Assembly (NCBI GenBank): GCA_902783545.1
Contig: CACZRD010000104.1
Location: 1 to 42,753 of the forward strand
DNA from: an uncultured Bacteroidales bacterium
GTDB taxonomy: Bacteria; Bacteroidota; Bacteroidia; Bacteroidales; Paludibacteraceae
Direction: 5' to 3'
Length of the DNA: 42,753 bases
Shown here: positions 1-8,014 of the stretch, in pieces
Numbering within the stretch: position 1 is the first letter of the stretch
Layout of the letters: each line of letters opens with the position of its first letter
Program-made: the position numbers and the translations under genes
Notes under the pieces: generated by a model
Seen by the model: the letters and a program-made list of their open reading frames with translations, nothing else
Told to the model about the DNA's origin: nothing
Database searches by the model: none

Positions 1-1072
1 GTTCGGTTCGGAGCGTATAGCCAGCATCATGGACAGACTCGGTATGCAGGAGGGCGAGATGATCGAGCACTCGATGGTGAGCAAGTCAATCGAGAACGCG
101 CAGAAGAAAGTCGAGGAGAACAACTTCGGTATCCGTAAGCGCCTGATCGAGTACGACGATGTGATGAACCAGCAGCGTAACGTGATCTACGCCAAGCGTC
201 GTCACGCGCTGATGGGTGAGCGCATCGGCGTGGATATAACGAACATGATCTACGACACGGCAGAGTCCGTTGTGGCTAACTACCGCCCGACGCTCGACTA
301 CGAGGGACTGAAGGACGACGTGCTGCAGGTATTCGCCATGGAAGTGCCGTTCGACGAAGAGACATTCAACAGCAAGAAGTCTGCCGCCCTCGCCGAGGAG
401 TTGGCTGAGGCAGCGCTGGAGATGTTCAAGCGTAAGATGGATCGCATGGCGCAGATAGCCAACCCCGTGATCAAGCAGGTATTTGAGACCAAAGGTCAGA
501 TGTACGAGAATATCCTCGTACCGATCACCGACGGCCGTCATGTATATAACGTCAGCTGCAACCTCAAGCGCGCAGCCGAGACCGAGAGCAAAGAGGTGAT
601 CCGCGAGTTTGAGAAGCGCATCCTGCTCTACGTGATCGACGACGAGTGGAAGGAGCACTTACGCGCCCTGGATGACCTCAAGCAGAGCGTACAGAACGCC
701 AGCTACGAGCAGAAAGACCCGCTGCTGATCTACAAACTGGAGTCATTCAATATCTTCCGCTCGATGCTTGATAACTTCAACCGCCGTGCTATAGCTATCC
801 TGCTGCGCGGACAGATCCGCACCGAGGCGCCGGAGAACGTGCGCCAGGGTCAGGCTCCGCAACGTCAGGACTATAGCCGTTACCGCACACAGAAAGACGC
901 AGCCGACCAAGCAGCACAGCGCAGCGGTCAAGCCGCAGCAGCCGGACGTGACACCCGCGAGCAGCAACGGCCGATGCCTATCCATGCTGATAAGAAACCC
1001 CGCCCGAACGATCCCTGTCCGTGCGGAAGCGGTAAGAAGTACAAGCAGTGCCATGGCAGGATGGAGAGTTAA
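1..1072 (+). CDS. secA: Preprotein translocase ATPase SecA, C-terminal part (5' end outside window)
   Basis: SecA is the ATPase motor that drives unfolded preproteins through the SecYEG channel. The open frame runs in from the window edge (first full codon at base 2), so only about the last 356 residues are present. Seen: the stretch around [21 protein letters not shown] and the motif [20 protein letters not shown], typical of the helical scaffold region, then a low-complexity Q/R/A-rich linker and the C-terminal zinc-binding motif [14 protein letters not shown], which binds zinc (and SecB where present). The walker motifs lie upstream of the window. The stop is 6 nt before the next gene, which may be cotranscribed. 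Identity is very secure. Confidence 0.97.
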   Translation, partial: FGSERIASIMDRLGMQEGEMIEHSMVSKSIENAQKKVEENNFGIRKRLIEYDDVMNQQRNVIYAKRRHALMGERIGVDITNMIYDTAESVVANYRPTLDYEGLKDDVLQVFAMEVPFDEETFNSKKSAALAEELAEAALEMFKRKMDRMAQIANPVIKQVFETKGQMYENILVPITDGRHVYNVSCNLKRAAETESKEVIREFEKRILLYVIDDEWKEHLRALDDLKQSVQNASYEQKDPLLIYKLESFNIFRSMLDNFNRRAIAILLRGQIRTEAPENVRQGQAPQRQDYSRYRTQKDAADQAAQRSGQAAAAGRDTREQQRPMPIHADKKPRPNDPCPCGSGKKYKQCHGRMES

Positions 1073-1078
1073 TAGATC

Positions 1079-2209
1079 ATGCAACTGGTACTGATACTGC
1101 TTGTAGGATTCTGGACGCGGTTTAATCCTAATCCACCGACTGCTCCCGCAGACTCGGCATTCATGGCGCGGCAGGCTGAGCTTGCCGCCAAGCCCGTGCA
1201 GCTGCTGTACGATGTGGATTTTGCGACGTACTTCGACAATCGCGAGTATCATTCGCCGTACCAGATACCGCAGACCATACTGAACTTCCGTCTATCGCCG
1301 CAGATCGGCGTGCGCATACTCGATCGCGCTGGTGGCACACATGAGCTTGCCGGCGGCGTGAGTTACACGCAGCGCCTCGGCGGTGACTGGCGCGACACGC
1401 AGTTTGCCCCGATAGCGTGGTATCACTTCCGCTATAAGGGTTTTGATGCCGGGATGGGAGCAATCCCCTACACACGGCGCATCGTGCCATTACCCGAATG
1501 GCTGATGTACGACAGTCTGACGTATTTCCACCCGAACATACAAGGTGCATTGATCCAATACAGCAGTGAGCAGGGATTCGTTGAGTTCATGTGCGACTGG
1601 CGCGGCGCCCGCACGGCTGAGCGGCGTGAGATGTTCCGACTCATACTCAACGGCGAATACCGTTACCGCTGGTTGCAGGTAGGCGGACTGGCGCATATGA
1701 ATCACAAAGCTTCCGCCGAGGCTGTGCACGAGATGGTGATGGATGACCTGCATCTGCACGCCTTTGCCGGAGCCAACCTGTCACAGCTCACACCGCTGGA
1801 CTCGCTGTCCATCCGCGCCGGATATATCTTCGGCTGGCAGCGTGACCGCGCCACCAACGAGAGTTTCCCTAACCACGGTCTGATCATCGAGCTGTACGCC
1901 AACTGGTGGTTCCTGGGTATCAAGAACACTTTCTACTATGGCGACAATCTCCAGCCCTTGCGACCGCGTAATCCCAATACATCGCTTGGCGACCCGTTCT
2001 ATCAGTCGCGCCTGTACAACCGCACAGATATATTCGCATACCTGTATAGGAGCAGTTTCGTGAATTTCTACTTCTCGTGGAATATGCATTTCGACGGCTA
2101 TCACCTGCAACACCAGCAACAGATGATTGTCCGCTTTCAGTTAGACCCGCTCATGAAAGAATTGGCGGGCAAGCAGCTACCTTACTTGCGCGGATTATTC
2201 GACAAGTGA
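1079..2209 (+). CDS. Putative outer-membrane beta-barrel protein, function unknown
   Basis: A 376-residue protein that I do not recognise as a named family. The N-terminus MQLVLILLVGFWTRF is a short hydrophobic segment that could be a signal peptide, though it lacks a basic n-region. The body is rich in aromatic residues and alternates polar and hydrophobic residues (for example HFRYKGFDAGMGAIPY and YANWWFLGIKNTFYYG), the pattern of an outer-membrane beta-barrel. There are no long hydrophobic helices. It starts 6 nt after secA and its 3' end overlaps the convergent O-antigen-ligase-type gene by 15 nt, so no terminator separates them. The barrel call is inference from composition; the existence of the gene is well supported by length and spacing. 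Confidence 0.7.
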   Translation: MQLVLILLVGFWTRFNPNPPTAPADSAFMARQAELAAKPVQLLYDVDFATYFDNREYHSPYQIPQTILNFRLSPQIGVRILDRAGGTHELAGGVSYTQRLGGDWRDTQFAPIAWYHFRYKGFDAGMGAIPYTRRIVPLPEWLMYDSLTYFHPNIQGALIQYSSEQGFVEFMCDWRGARTAERREMFRLILNGEYRYRWLQVGGLAHMNHKASAEAVHEMVMDDLHLHAFAGANLSQLTPLDSLSIRAGYIFGWQRDRATNESFPNHGLIIELYANWWFLGIKNTFYYGDNLQPLRPRNPNTSLGDPFYQSRLYNRTDIFAYLYRSSFVNFYFSWNMHFDGYHLQHQQQMIVRFQLDPLMKELAGKQLPYLRGLFDK

Positions 2210-3457
2210 TGCGTGTCCCGGATCATCTGACTCCGATTGCAGCATGATCATCATCAAGCCGGCAGACCACAAGGCTATCCCGCAGAACTTACCGAACATA
2301 CAATCCGTAAGCATGTTCATCATGAACAGCGCAGTGAACAGCAAGGCGGTAAACACGCCTTTGCGGCTGGCACATATAGGGATAGACAGCCAGCATAACA
2401 GGAAGAACAGCAGCCCCGGCACACCCAACTCCATCAACTCCTCCAGATATTGGTTGTGCGCATGGTACTGCATGTCAACAAAGTAACTAAAGTTCGCCTC
2501 TTTGTATTTCTCAATCATGTAATTCGTACTCTGCCCGGAGCCTAAACCGTGCGCCAGGTAGTCAGAGGGCTGCTGGAGAGCCAATCCCCAGATGTTCAGC
2601 CGGACATTATGCTCCGAGTTCACATTACGCATCTGAGTGAATTCTGCAAAATCGAAATTCTGCATACGCGGATTGAGTTCCAGCAAGCCGAAGCCTAATA
2701 TTATTCCGAGCAGCAGAATCCCCACTCCGTAGCGCAACCTGTAGCGTTGAGGCAGCTCATAGACTAATGCGACAGCCATCAGTGCTACAACGGTCAATAT
2801 AGACTGTCTGGAACCTGTGAGCGGGATAGACGACAGCATAACCAGCATGACGGGCAGCAGTATAGCCGGGCGCTTGCGGTACAACTGATACGCCATCACA
2901 GCACCGAACAACTCCACGCTGCAGAGGAACAGACGGTGCTTGACCCAGGATATGTTACTCTCAAAGAATGCGAACCAGCCTTTCGGTACATTCGTCCAGT
3001 ATTCCATGTTCGGGAACCGACCAATCCAGTCATTGTGCACATAGAATAGCGATACCCATGCTATATATACGAATATCGCCGCCACACAGCTCCACACCAG
3101 CACCTTGCCGGCAGTCCGCCAGTTGTAATACGCATTGACGCCCCATATGCCTACCGGAATAATCAAGCCGAACGAGAGGTAACGCTCTGCCTGCCACGCC
3201 CAAGCATCATGATCCGGCGCCCAGAAGAACGACAGCAGCCGCCATGCGTACCACAGTCCGAACAGGATCATCGGGATAGCCATCTTGTTCTCGCGCAAGG
3301 AGCGTGGCTTGCACAGCCATCTGCCCTCCAGCACCCAACATATGAACCATAGCACAAACGCGTACCGCAGATATATTTGCGGAAACGGCAACAGCGCCAC
3401 GATAACCAGGAAGAGGACGTAACTAATTCGTCCTATGATGTCACGGTACTGATTCAT
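2195..3457 (-). CDS. O-antigen ligase / Wzy-type polymerase family membrane protein
   Basis: A 420-residue polytopic membrane protein with roughly ten or more hydrophobic segments. A periplasmic loop near residues 329-350 holds H332, H334 and N335 followed by LEELMELGVPG, the signature of the Wzy_C family, which includes O-antigen ligases (WaaL) and polymerases; TGSRQS at 214-219 provides the conserved Arg seen in these enzymes. Such proteins join undecaprenyl-linked glycan to lipid A-core or polymerise repeat units on the outer face of the inner membrane. It is the last gene of the glycan cassette and its ATG overlaps the stop of the GT2-kinase gene in an ATGA, so translation is probably coupled. 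Ligase versus polymerase cannot be decided from sequence. Confidence 0.85.
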   Translation of the reverse strand: MNQYRDIIGRISYVLFLVIVALLPFPQIYLRYAFVLWFICWVLEGRWLCKPRSLRENKMAIPMILFGLWYAWRLLSFFWAPDHDAWAWQAERYLSFGLIIPVGIWGVNAYYNWRTAGKVLVWSCVAAIFVYIAWVSLFYVHNDWIGRFPNMEYWTNVPKGWFAFFESNISWVKHRLFLCSVELFGAVMAYQLYRKRPAILLPVMLVMLSSIPLTGSRQSILTVVALMAVALVYELPQRYRLRYGVGILLLGIILGFGLLELNPRMQNFDFAEFTQMRNVNSEHNVRLNIWGLALQQPSDYLAHGLGSGQSTNYMIEKYKEANFSYFVDMQYHAHNQYLEELMELGVPGLLFFLLCWLSIPICASRKGVFTALLFTALFMMNMLTDCMFGKFCGIALWSAGLMMIMLQSESDDPGHASLVE

Positions 3458-4860
3458 AGGTTCGTTATTCCTTGTTTTACATGTTTATACCAGCGGTGCG
3501 CGATGATATATTCCGCCACTTGATTGGCGTCCTCGCCCGTGACCGAAGCATAGCCGTCAGCAATCAGGTGCAACGCTTCGCGGTCGATGTTCAGTCGCTC
3601 GAAGTTACCCAGACGCTGCTCACGGCTCAGGTGACGGCCGAAGCGTATTCGGTTCAAGTCGATGACCTGAATGCAGCTGCCATCGTCATTGAACAGGATG
3701 TTCCCGCCCGAGTAATCGCGATGCAGGATACCGCGCCGGTGCAGTTCAGCCGTGAAGCGCCCTATAGCCTGCAGGATCTGCTTGCGCTGCGGATATTGCG
3801 GTGCGCCGATGAGCTCGTTGAACGTATGCCGGCACTCCGACTCGCGGCAAGCGTACCAACTATCGCGCAGAATGCCGCACATCCGCTCCTCACGGTAGGC
3901 AACAGGCGCAGGCGTCAGTCCCTGCATCCACTGCGCGTACTCATAGCTGCGACGCGCCTTGCTCCTGCCGAGCAGCCCGTACCAGAGTCCGCGCAGCAGG
4001 TTGGGTATAGCAAACTGCTTGACGACCACGCCTTCCGTCAGGCGCAGGATGTTACGACGGGAGAAGATGACCTCACCCTGTTGCCAACGGTCAAACTCGC
4101 CTACCTGCTTCGCGCTGTAGAACAGATTCAGGAACCTCGACCACGAGCGGTGGTAATGCAGTTTGCCGCCCAAGTAACGCTGCATATAAGCCGGATGGCG
4201 ACGGTTGATCTCATCAATCAGTTTGCGCTTGAGCGCACGATCCTGCACACGTTTGGATCCGGCACGTACACGATAATATAACCGTATGTCCGGCAGGCGT
4301 ACAAACTCGCCGCCCAGTTCGAACAACGAGAGCCACATATCCCAATCCTCACGTGCAGCGCAGGTGGTCATATAGCCGAGGGTCTGATCCCAATCCGCGC
4401 GGCGGTACATCGCGCAGGTGTCGATCATATTCTTACGCGCCAGCAGCTGTTTGCTGAACGGCGGAGTAATCCACTCGCCTGTCCGGTCACCAAAAAACTC
4501 CGCCCGGCAGGACACAACGCGCACCTCGGGGCGTGACGCAAGGACAGCCTCCGCCTCCTCGATATACAAGGGATGAATGCGGTTGTCGGCATCCACAGGC
4601 AGGATATACTCGCCCCGGCTGGCACGGATAGCATTGTTTCTTGCCGCCGATGCGCCGCTGTTCGGCTGATGCAGCACGCGCACCTCGGGATGCGCCGAGG
4701 CGAAATCCTGTGCCACGCGCAGGCTGTCATCCTTGCTGCCGTCGTCCATCACGATGACCTCTATCGGCCGATAGGTCGATGCCACTATGCTCTCCAGCGC
4801 TTCGACGATAAACGGCGCAGCGTTGTACAGAGGTACTATGACGGATACGAGAGGGTTCAT
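3454..4860 (-). CDS. Fusion of GT2 glycosyltransferase and LPS-kinase-like (Kdo/WaaP) domain
   Basis: A 468-residue protein with two enzymatic halves and no signal or membrane segment, so probably cytoplasmic or peripheral. Residues 1-230 are a GT-A glycosyltransferase family 2 domain: VSVIVPLYN at the N-terminus, DDGS at 39-42, the metal-binding DAD at 90-92 and EDW at 171-173. Residues about 270-468 look like the LPS-kinase/InaA group: VVVK with K281 as the likely ATP lysine, HRDYSGGN at 380-387 as catalytic loop (D382, N387) and D401 in IDLNR as metal site. Such kinases phosphorylate Kdo or core heptose. Start overlaps the stop of the upstream GT2 in an ATGA; its own stop overlaps the ligase start the same way. 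The fusion suggests one protein adds a core sugar and phosphorylates it. Confidence 0.87.
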   Translation of the reverse strand: MNPLVSVIVPLYNAAPFIVEALESIVASTYRPIEVIVMDDGSKDDSLRVAQDFASAHPEVRVLHQPNSGASAARNNAIRASRGEYILPVDADNRIHPLYIEEAEAVLASRPEVRVVSCRAEFFGDRTGEWITPPFSKQLLARKNMIDTCAMYRRADWDQTLGYMTTCAAREDWDMWLSLFELGGEFVRLPDIRLYYRVRAGSKRVQDRALKRKLIDEINRRHPAYMQRYLGGKLHYHRSWSRFLNLFYSAKQVGEFDRWQQGEVIFSRRNILRLTEGVVVKQFAIPNLLRGLWYGLLGRSKARRSYEYAQWMQGLTPAPVAYREERMCGILRDSWYACRESECRHTFNELIGAPQYPQRKQILQAIGRFTAELHRRGILHRDYSGGNILFNDDGSCIQVIDLNRIRFGRHLSREQRLGNFERLNIDREALHLIADGYASVTGEDANQVAEYIIAHRWYKHVKQGITNL

Positions 4861-5561
4861 ATTTTATCGCGGCGCTGGGTGAGTTTGCGCCAGTAGTAAA
4901 GTAGCGGGTTGGTATATTTGAGTCGTTTCCACGGGCGGCTGGAGTGCGGCTTATGCAACACGGGGTTGCTGACCTGCAGGATATTGTCAAAGCCCAATTT
5001 GAGCGACATATGACTGATGGTCACGTCGTACCAGTTCTTCGTCGGATCGAGTTGCTCGAAATCAAAGGCACGCAGGAACTCGTTGGTGAGCAATGTGCAG
5101 CAGAATGAGAAGCGCTTCTTGCAACTACCGTCCTGCTTGATACGCCGTGCGTAGTCGTAGGGGAAGTTAACATCACCATTCTCATTGTGCGTCACCGCGG
5201 CCACCAACCCGACCTTAGACCGGACTGATTGCACAAGCGTACTGATGGTGGACGGACGCACGATCACATCGCTCTCCACGATAACCAGATGCTGCCCGCT
5301 GCCGATACATTCGCGTTGCGTATGGATAAGCACCCAGCGGTAGTTAGGCGACGGATGGTCGGTTTGCTCGCTGATATGCATCACGCTAATACCTAACTCG
5401 GCGCTCAAGGCATCGAGTCGTGCAGCGTTCTCGGCGGTCGAGTTGTCGTCATACACAGTGAGCGTATATCCGCTTGCCACAATAGCTCGGATAGCCTGCT
5501 CGGCTGTTTGCAGCGAGTCCTTGACAGGCATGATGATATTTACCATTGAGTCATTTACCAT
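4857..5561 (-). CDS. Small family 2 glycosyltransferase
   Basis: A 234-residue GT-A fold transferase. Seen: VNIIMPVKD at the N-terminus, DDNS at 38-41 for nucleotide binding, and VESDV at 95-99 in the place of the metal-binding DxD. The C-terminus is basic and aromatic (RPWKRLKY, LLYYWRKL), as in enzymes that sit on the inner membrane. There is no transmembrane helix. The first residues MVNDSMVN come from a degenerate heptamer repeat that duplicates the start region, so initiation could be at ATG 5561 or at ATG 5546 (229 residues); the second fits the family start better. It lies 4 nt after the Wzi-type gene and overlaps the next gene by ATGA. Acceptor sugar is unknown. Confidence 0.88.
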   Translation of the reverse strand: MVNDSMVNIIMPVKDSLQTAEQAIRAIVASGYTLTVYDDNSTAENAARLDALSAELGISVMHISEQTDHPSPNYRWVLIHTQRECIGSGQHLVIVESDVIVRPSTISTLVQSVRSKVGLVAAVTHNENGDVNFPYDYARRIKQDGSCKKRFSFCCTLLTNEFLRAFDFEQLDPTKNWYDVTISHMSLKLGFDNILQVSNPVLHKPHSSRPWKRLKYTNPLLYYWRKLTQRRDKI

Positions 5562-5578
5562 TTTGTTACCATTGGGTG
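5546..5578 (-). repeat. Degenerate heptamer tract at the Wzi/GT2 junction
   Basis: Read on the minus strand, AATGGTAA occurs three times with AAATGAC between, in 7-8 nt steps that drift out of phase. It supplies the Wzi-gene stop codon and two alternative starts of the GT2 gene (ATG 5561 and ATG 5546). Confidence 0.7.
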
Positions 5579-7056
5579 ATTATTCCGCGTTTGCATATGG
5601 TGAGTTGTGCACCGAACTGGTTTCCCCACTGCGTACCGAGGTCAGCAGCCAGCCGCAGCCCGAAATCCAGTCCCCAGGCTTGCTCAACATGTTTCTGCAC
5701 CTCGAGCAGCAAGGCCGTGTTCTGGCTGAGCAGCGCGCGACTGGTGACATCGTTGCCATAGTTACGCGCATAACTGGCCATGACGCGATACCGGAATCCG
5801 TATATATCTCCGCGCACGCCCAGGTGATACACCATCACGCGGCTGTTGAGCGTGTAGATCGTGCCATCGGCATTATACAGCGGCGAGGTGATGAACGGCG
5901 TACCCATCGAGCGATACCAATAATTCCATCCGTTAGCGAACACGCTGTTGCGGTAGTAGCCGTCCTTGCCGGCATAACAGAGTCCGTCGCGATCGTGCCA
6001 AGGTCCGGACTGATCGGTCGTGTTCATGAACTCGCAGGTCACGCCCTGGATGAACGGCCAGCGAGTCTGCTTGAGGCTTATACCCCACAAGCCGTCAGTG
6101 ATATTCTGTCCGTCGCCGAGAAGTGCGAAGTTATCCTCGAAGAAGTTCTGCCAGTAGGCACTCACTTGCCAGCCGTCACCTTTGCCGGTGAGTACGAGTT
6201 GCTGACTGCCCACATGGTTGCCTTGTGCGTTCAGCCGATCATTGTTCATCACGCCGCCAGAACGCGCCAGGAACACATTGGCGAACGAACGCAGGTCACT
6301 GCCTATATCTCCATAAACAGGACTTATTCCGCCCCATTGCGCTGCGTGATGGAACTCGTAACTGATATTCACCGGCAGGCGACCACCGAGACGGACAGCA
6401 ATGAACTTATGGTGCAGATAACTGCCTTTCATAAAGACGTTATCTGCCAGCCACGCGTGTGTCAGTCCGCCTTTGAGTTCCAAGTAACCGTAACACCCCG
6501 GGAACGGCATGTACCGGTCTATACCGACCGTGACATGCGGCAGCGGTTGGCTGTTGCCGGAGAAGATCATGCTACCCATACTCAGGGCTGTATCCTGCGT
6601 CTCATAGATCATCGGCTTGATACCAGCCGTGATGTCGAACACATACAGCCGCAGATGCGCGTACAGCAGATTGAAGTAAGCAGTCACAGCGCGCTGCTGG
6701 ATATCGAACTTACTATCGGGAACAGGCGACTGCACGCGACCGGTCAGTTGCACGGCAAAGTCGTAATCCCACCAGCGGTCAGGATGCACGGCATCCTTAT
6801 AGATTTCCACGCTCAGGTTACCGCTATACGGACTGCTACTGATATCGCCATTCGTGTTGTTGTGCAGCCAGAACGGTGCATACCTGCCACTCGACGCCAC
6901 GGCACTGAGTCCTAAGCGATAGTGCAAGGTATCATTGCCGGCAGGGATACTATCAGTAATACCCGTCGGCCACCACTGCCAACTCAACTCGCGTGCATGC
7001 AGACTTGTGCAGAGCATGCACAGCATCAAAAACAGTATGTATAGCTTACTCCTCAA
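5566..7056 (-). CDS. Wzi-family capsule-assembly outer-membrane protein
   Basis: A 496-residue secreted barrel. The N-terminus has a signal peptide (YILFLMLCMLCTSLHA) and the body is aromatic-rich with alternating strands. Motifs that fit the Bacteroidota Wzi family are APFWLHNNTNGD near residue 60, LPHVTVGIDRYMPFPG near residue 175 and YLELKGGLTHAW following it. Wzi proteins hold or guide capsule or surface polysaccharide at the outer membrane, which suits the glycan genes around it. The frame opens with TTG at 7056, inside the last codons of the kelch gene (11 nt overlap); the next ATG at 7026 would cut into the signal peptide, so TTG looks like the true start. The stop codon is part of a heptamer repeat tract. 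Confidence 0.8.
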   Translation of the reverse strand: MRSKLYILFLMLCMLCTSLHARELSWQWWPTGITDSIPAGNDTLHYRLGLSAVASSGRYAPFWLHNNTNGDISSSPYSGNLSVEIYKDAVHPDRWWDYDFAVQLTGRVQSPVPDSKFDIQQRAVTAYFNLLYAHLRLYVFDITAGIKPMIYETQDTALSMGSMIFSGNSQPLPHVTVGIDRYMPFPGCYGYLELKGGLTHAWLADNVFMKGSYLHHKFIAVRLGGRLPVNISYEFHHAAQWGGISPVYGDIGSDLRSFANVFLARSGGVMNNDRLNAQGNHVGSQQLVLTGKGDGWQVSAYWQNFFEDNFALLGDGQNITDGLWGISLKQTRWPFIQGVTCEFMNTTDQSGPWHDRDGLCYAGKDGYYRNSVFANGWNYWYRSMGTPFITSPLYNADGTIYTLNSRVMVYHLGVRGDIYGFRYRVMASYARNYGNDVTSRALLSQNTALLLEVQKHVEQAWGLDFGLRLAADLGTQWGNQFGAQLTICKRGIITQW

Positions 7057-8014
7057 TACAGTAGAGTTTGTTTTGCACTTGCCATTCGTCGTTTTCTCCG
7101 AGCCCGAAATACACTTTTCCGTTTATGGCGAAACATACGTGATTGATCAAGCCCTGCGGAATGCGGGCGACGTATTGCCACTCGTCGCTATCCGGATTAT
7201 ACCGCCTTACATCCGTCAGCACCTCGCCGCTGGTGTTCACACCGCCGTAATGGATACCGCCGCACAGATAGACGTAGCGGTCGGTAGCTGCCGTAGCCGC
7301 CAACGTACGTTCACGACCGGGCACCTCAGCGCGTTGCTCCCAATGCGTACCATCGACGAGTTCAGCCCACCAGTTCACACTCTTGCGGAAGAACCCTGTG
7401 CCCATAAAATGTCGTCCGCGGCACGTACAGCCTGTACCTCCAAACGAGCGGGTCGGGTAACCCGTAAATGCGACTCCTACATCTATCGAGTCCCACCGGT
7501 CATCGGCTATCGTATAGCGGAACATATCACGACGGTAATTCCAACAGAATCCGTAACCGACATAGAGTTCGTCATCGCCTACAAACGAGGTTGCACGATT
7601 CGTGTACGCATTCGGGTAGTCGGCGAGCTGACGCCAGACGCCGGTAGCCGGTGTATATTCCCAGTAGTCACGCAGGTAACAGGAATCAACACCATGTTCG
7701 CCCTGGAAGCCGAGCCCCAGATAAACCTTGCCTGCATTCACACACGCCGTGGCATGTACGCGGGAGGTCAAGGGTGTAGTACCTAAGTTCTCCCACCGGT
7801 CAGTGGATGGCGTATAACACCACAGGTCATTGTGGGATATACCTGCACTGTCCCGACCGGCAAACACATACGCCTTACCATCCACCACAAACGCCGTTGC
7901 GCACGCACGCGCCACAGGCATCGGTGCGCACTCGCGGACAGTAAGCGTCACGTCAGGGCGCTGGCATCCGAATAATACCATCGAAAGGAGTGCTATGTAT
8001 ATCGCTCTGTTCAT
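7046..8014 (-). CDS. Six-bladed kelch-repeat lipoprotein
   Basis: A 322-residue protein with a lipoprotein signal peptide ending in VLFGC, so Cys17 is likely lipidated and the protein membrane-anchored. The mature part has about six repeats of a kelch type (GKAYVFAG...W, GKVYLGLG...W, DELYVGYG...W, RHFMGTGF...W, RYVYLCGG...W, GKVYFGLG), enough for one closed beta-propeller. Kelch propellers bind protein or sugar; a few relatives are sialic-acid mutarotases, but I see no reason to prefer that here. It starts in an ATGA overlap with the LTA-synthase-like gene and overlaps the Wzi-type gene by 11 nt, so it is made together with the glycan machinery. Its precise role is unknown. Confidence 0.85.
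   Translation of the reverse strand: MNRAIYIALLSMVLFGCQRPDVTLTVRECAPMPVARACATAFVVDGKAYVFAGRDSAGISHNDLWCYTPSTDRWENLGTTPLTSRVHATACVNAGKVYLGLGFQGEHGVDSCYLRDYWEYTPATGVWRQLADYPNAYTNRATSFVGDDELYVGYGFCWNYRRDMFRYTIADDRWDSIDVGVAFTGYPTRSFGGTGCTCRGRHFMGTGFFRKSVNWWAELVDGTHWEQRAEVPGRERTLAATAATDRYVYLCGGIHYGGVNTSGEVLTDVRRYNPDSDEWQYVARIPQGLINHVCFAINGKVYFGLGENDEWQVQNKLYCIEE

Noticed and set aside
5443-6915. Long plus-strand open frame opposite the Wzi-type gene
   Set aside because: Antisense shadow produced by codon bias; no domain, signal peptide or ribosome site, and it would overlap the GT2 start.
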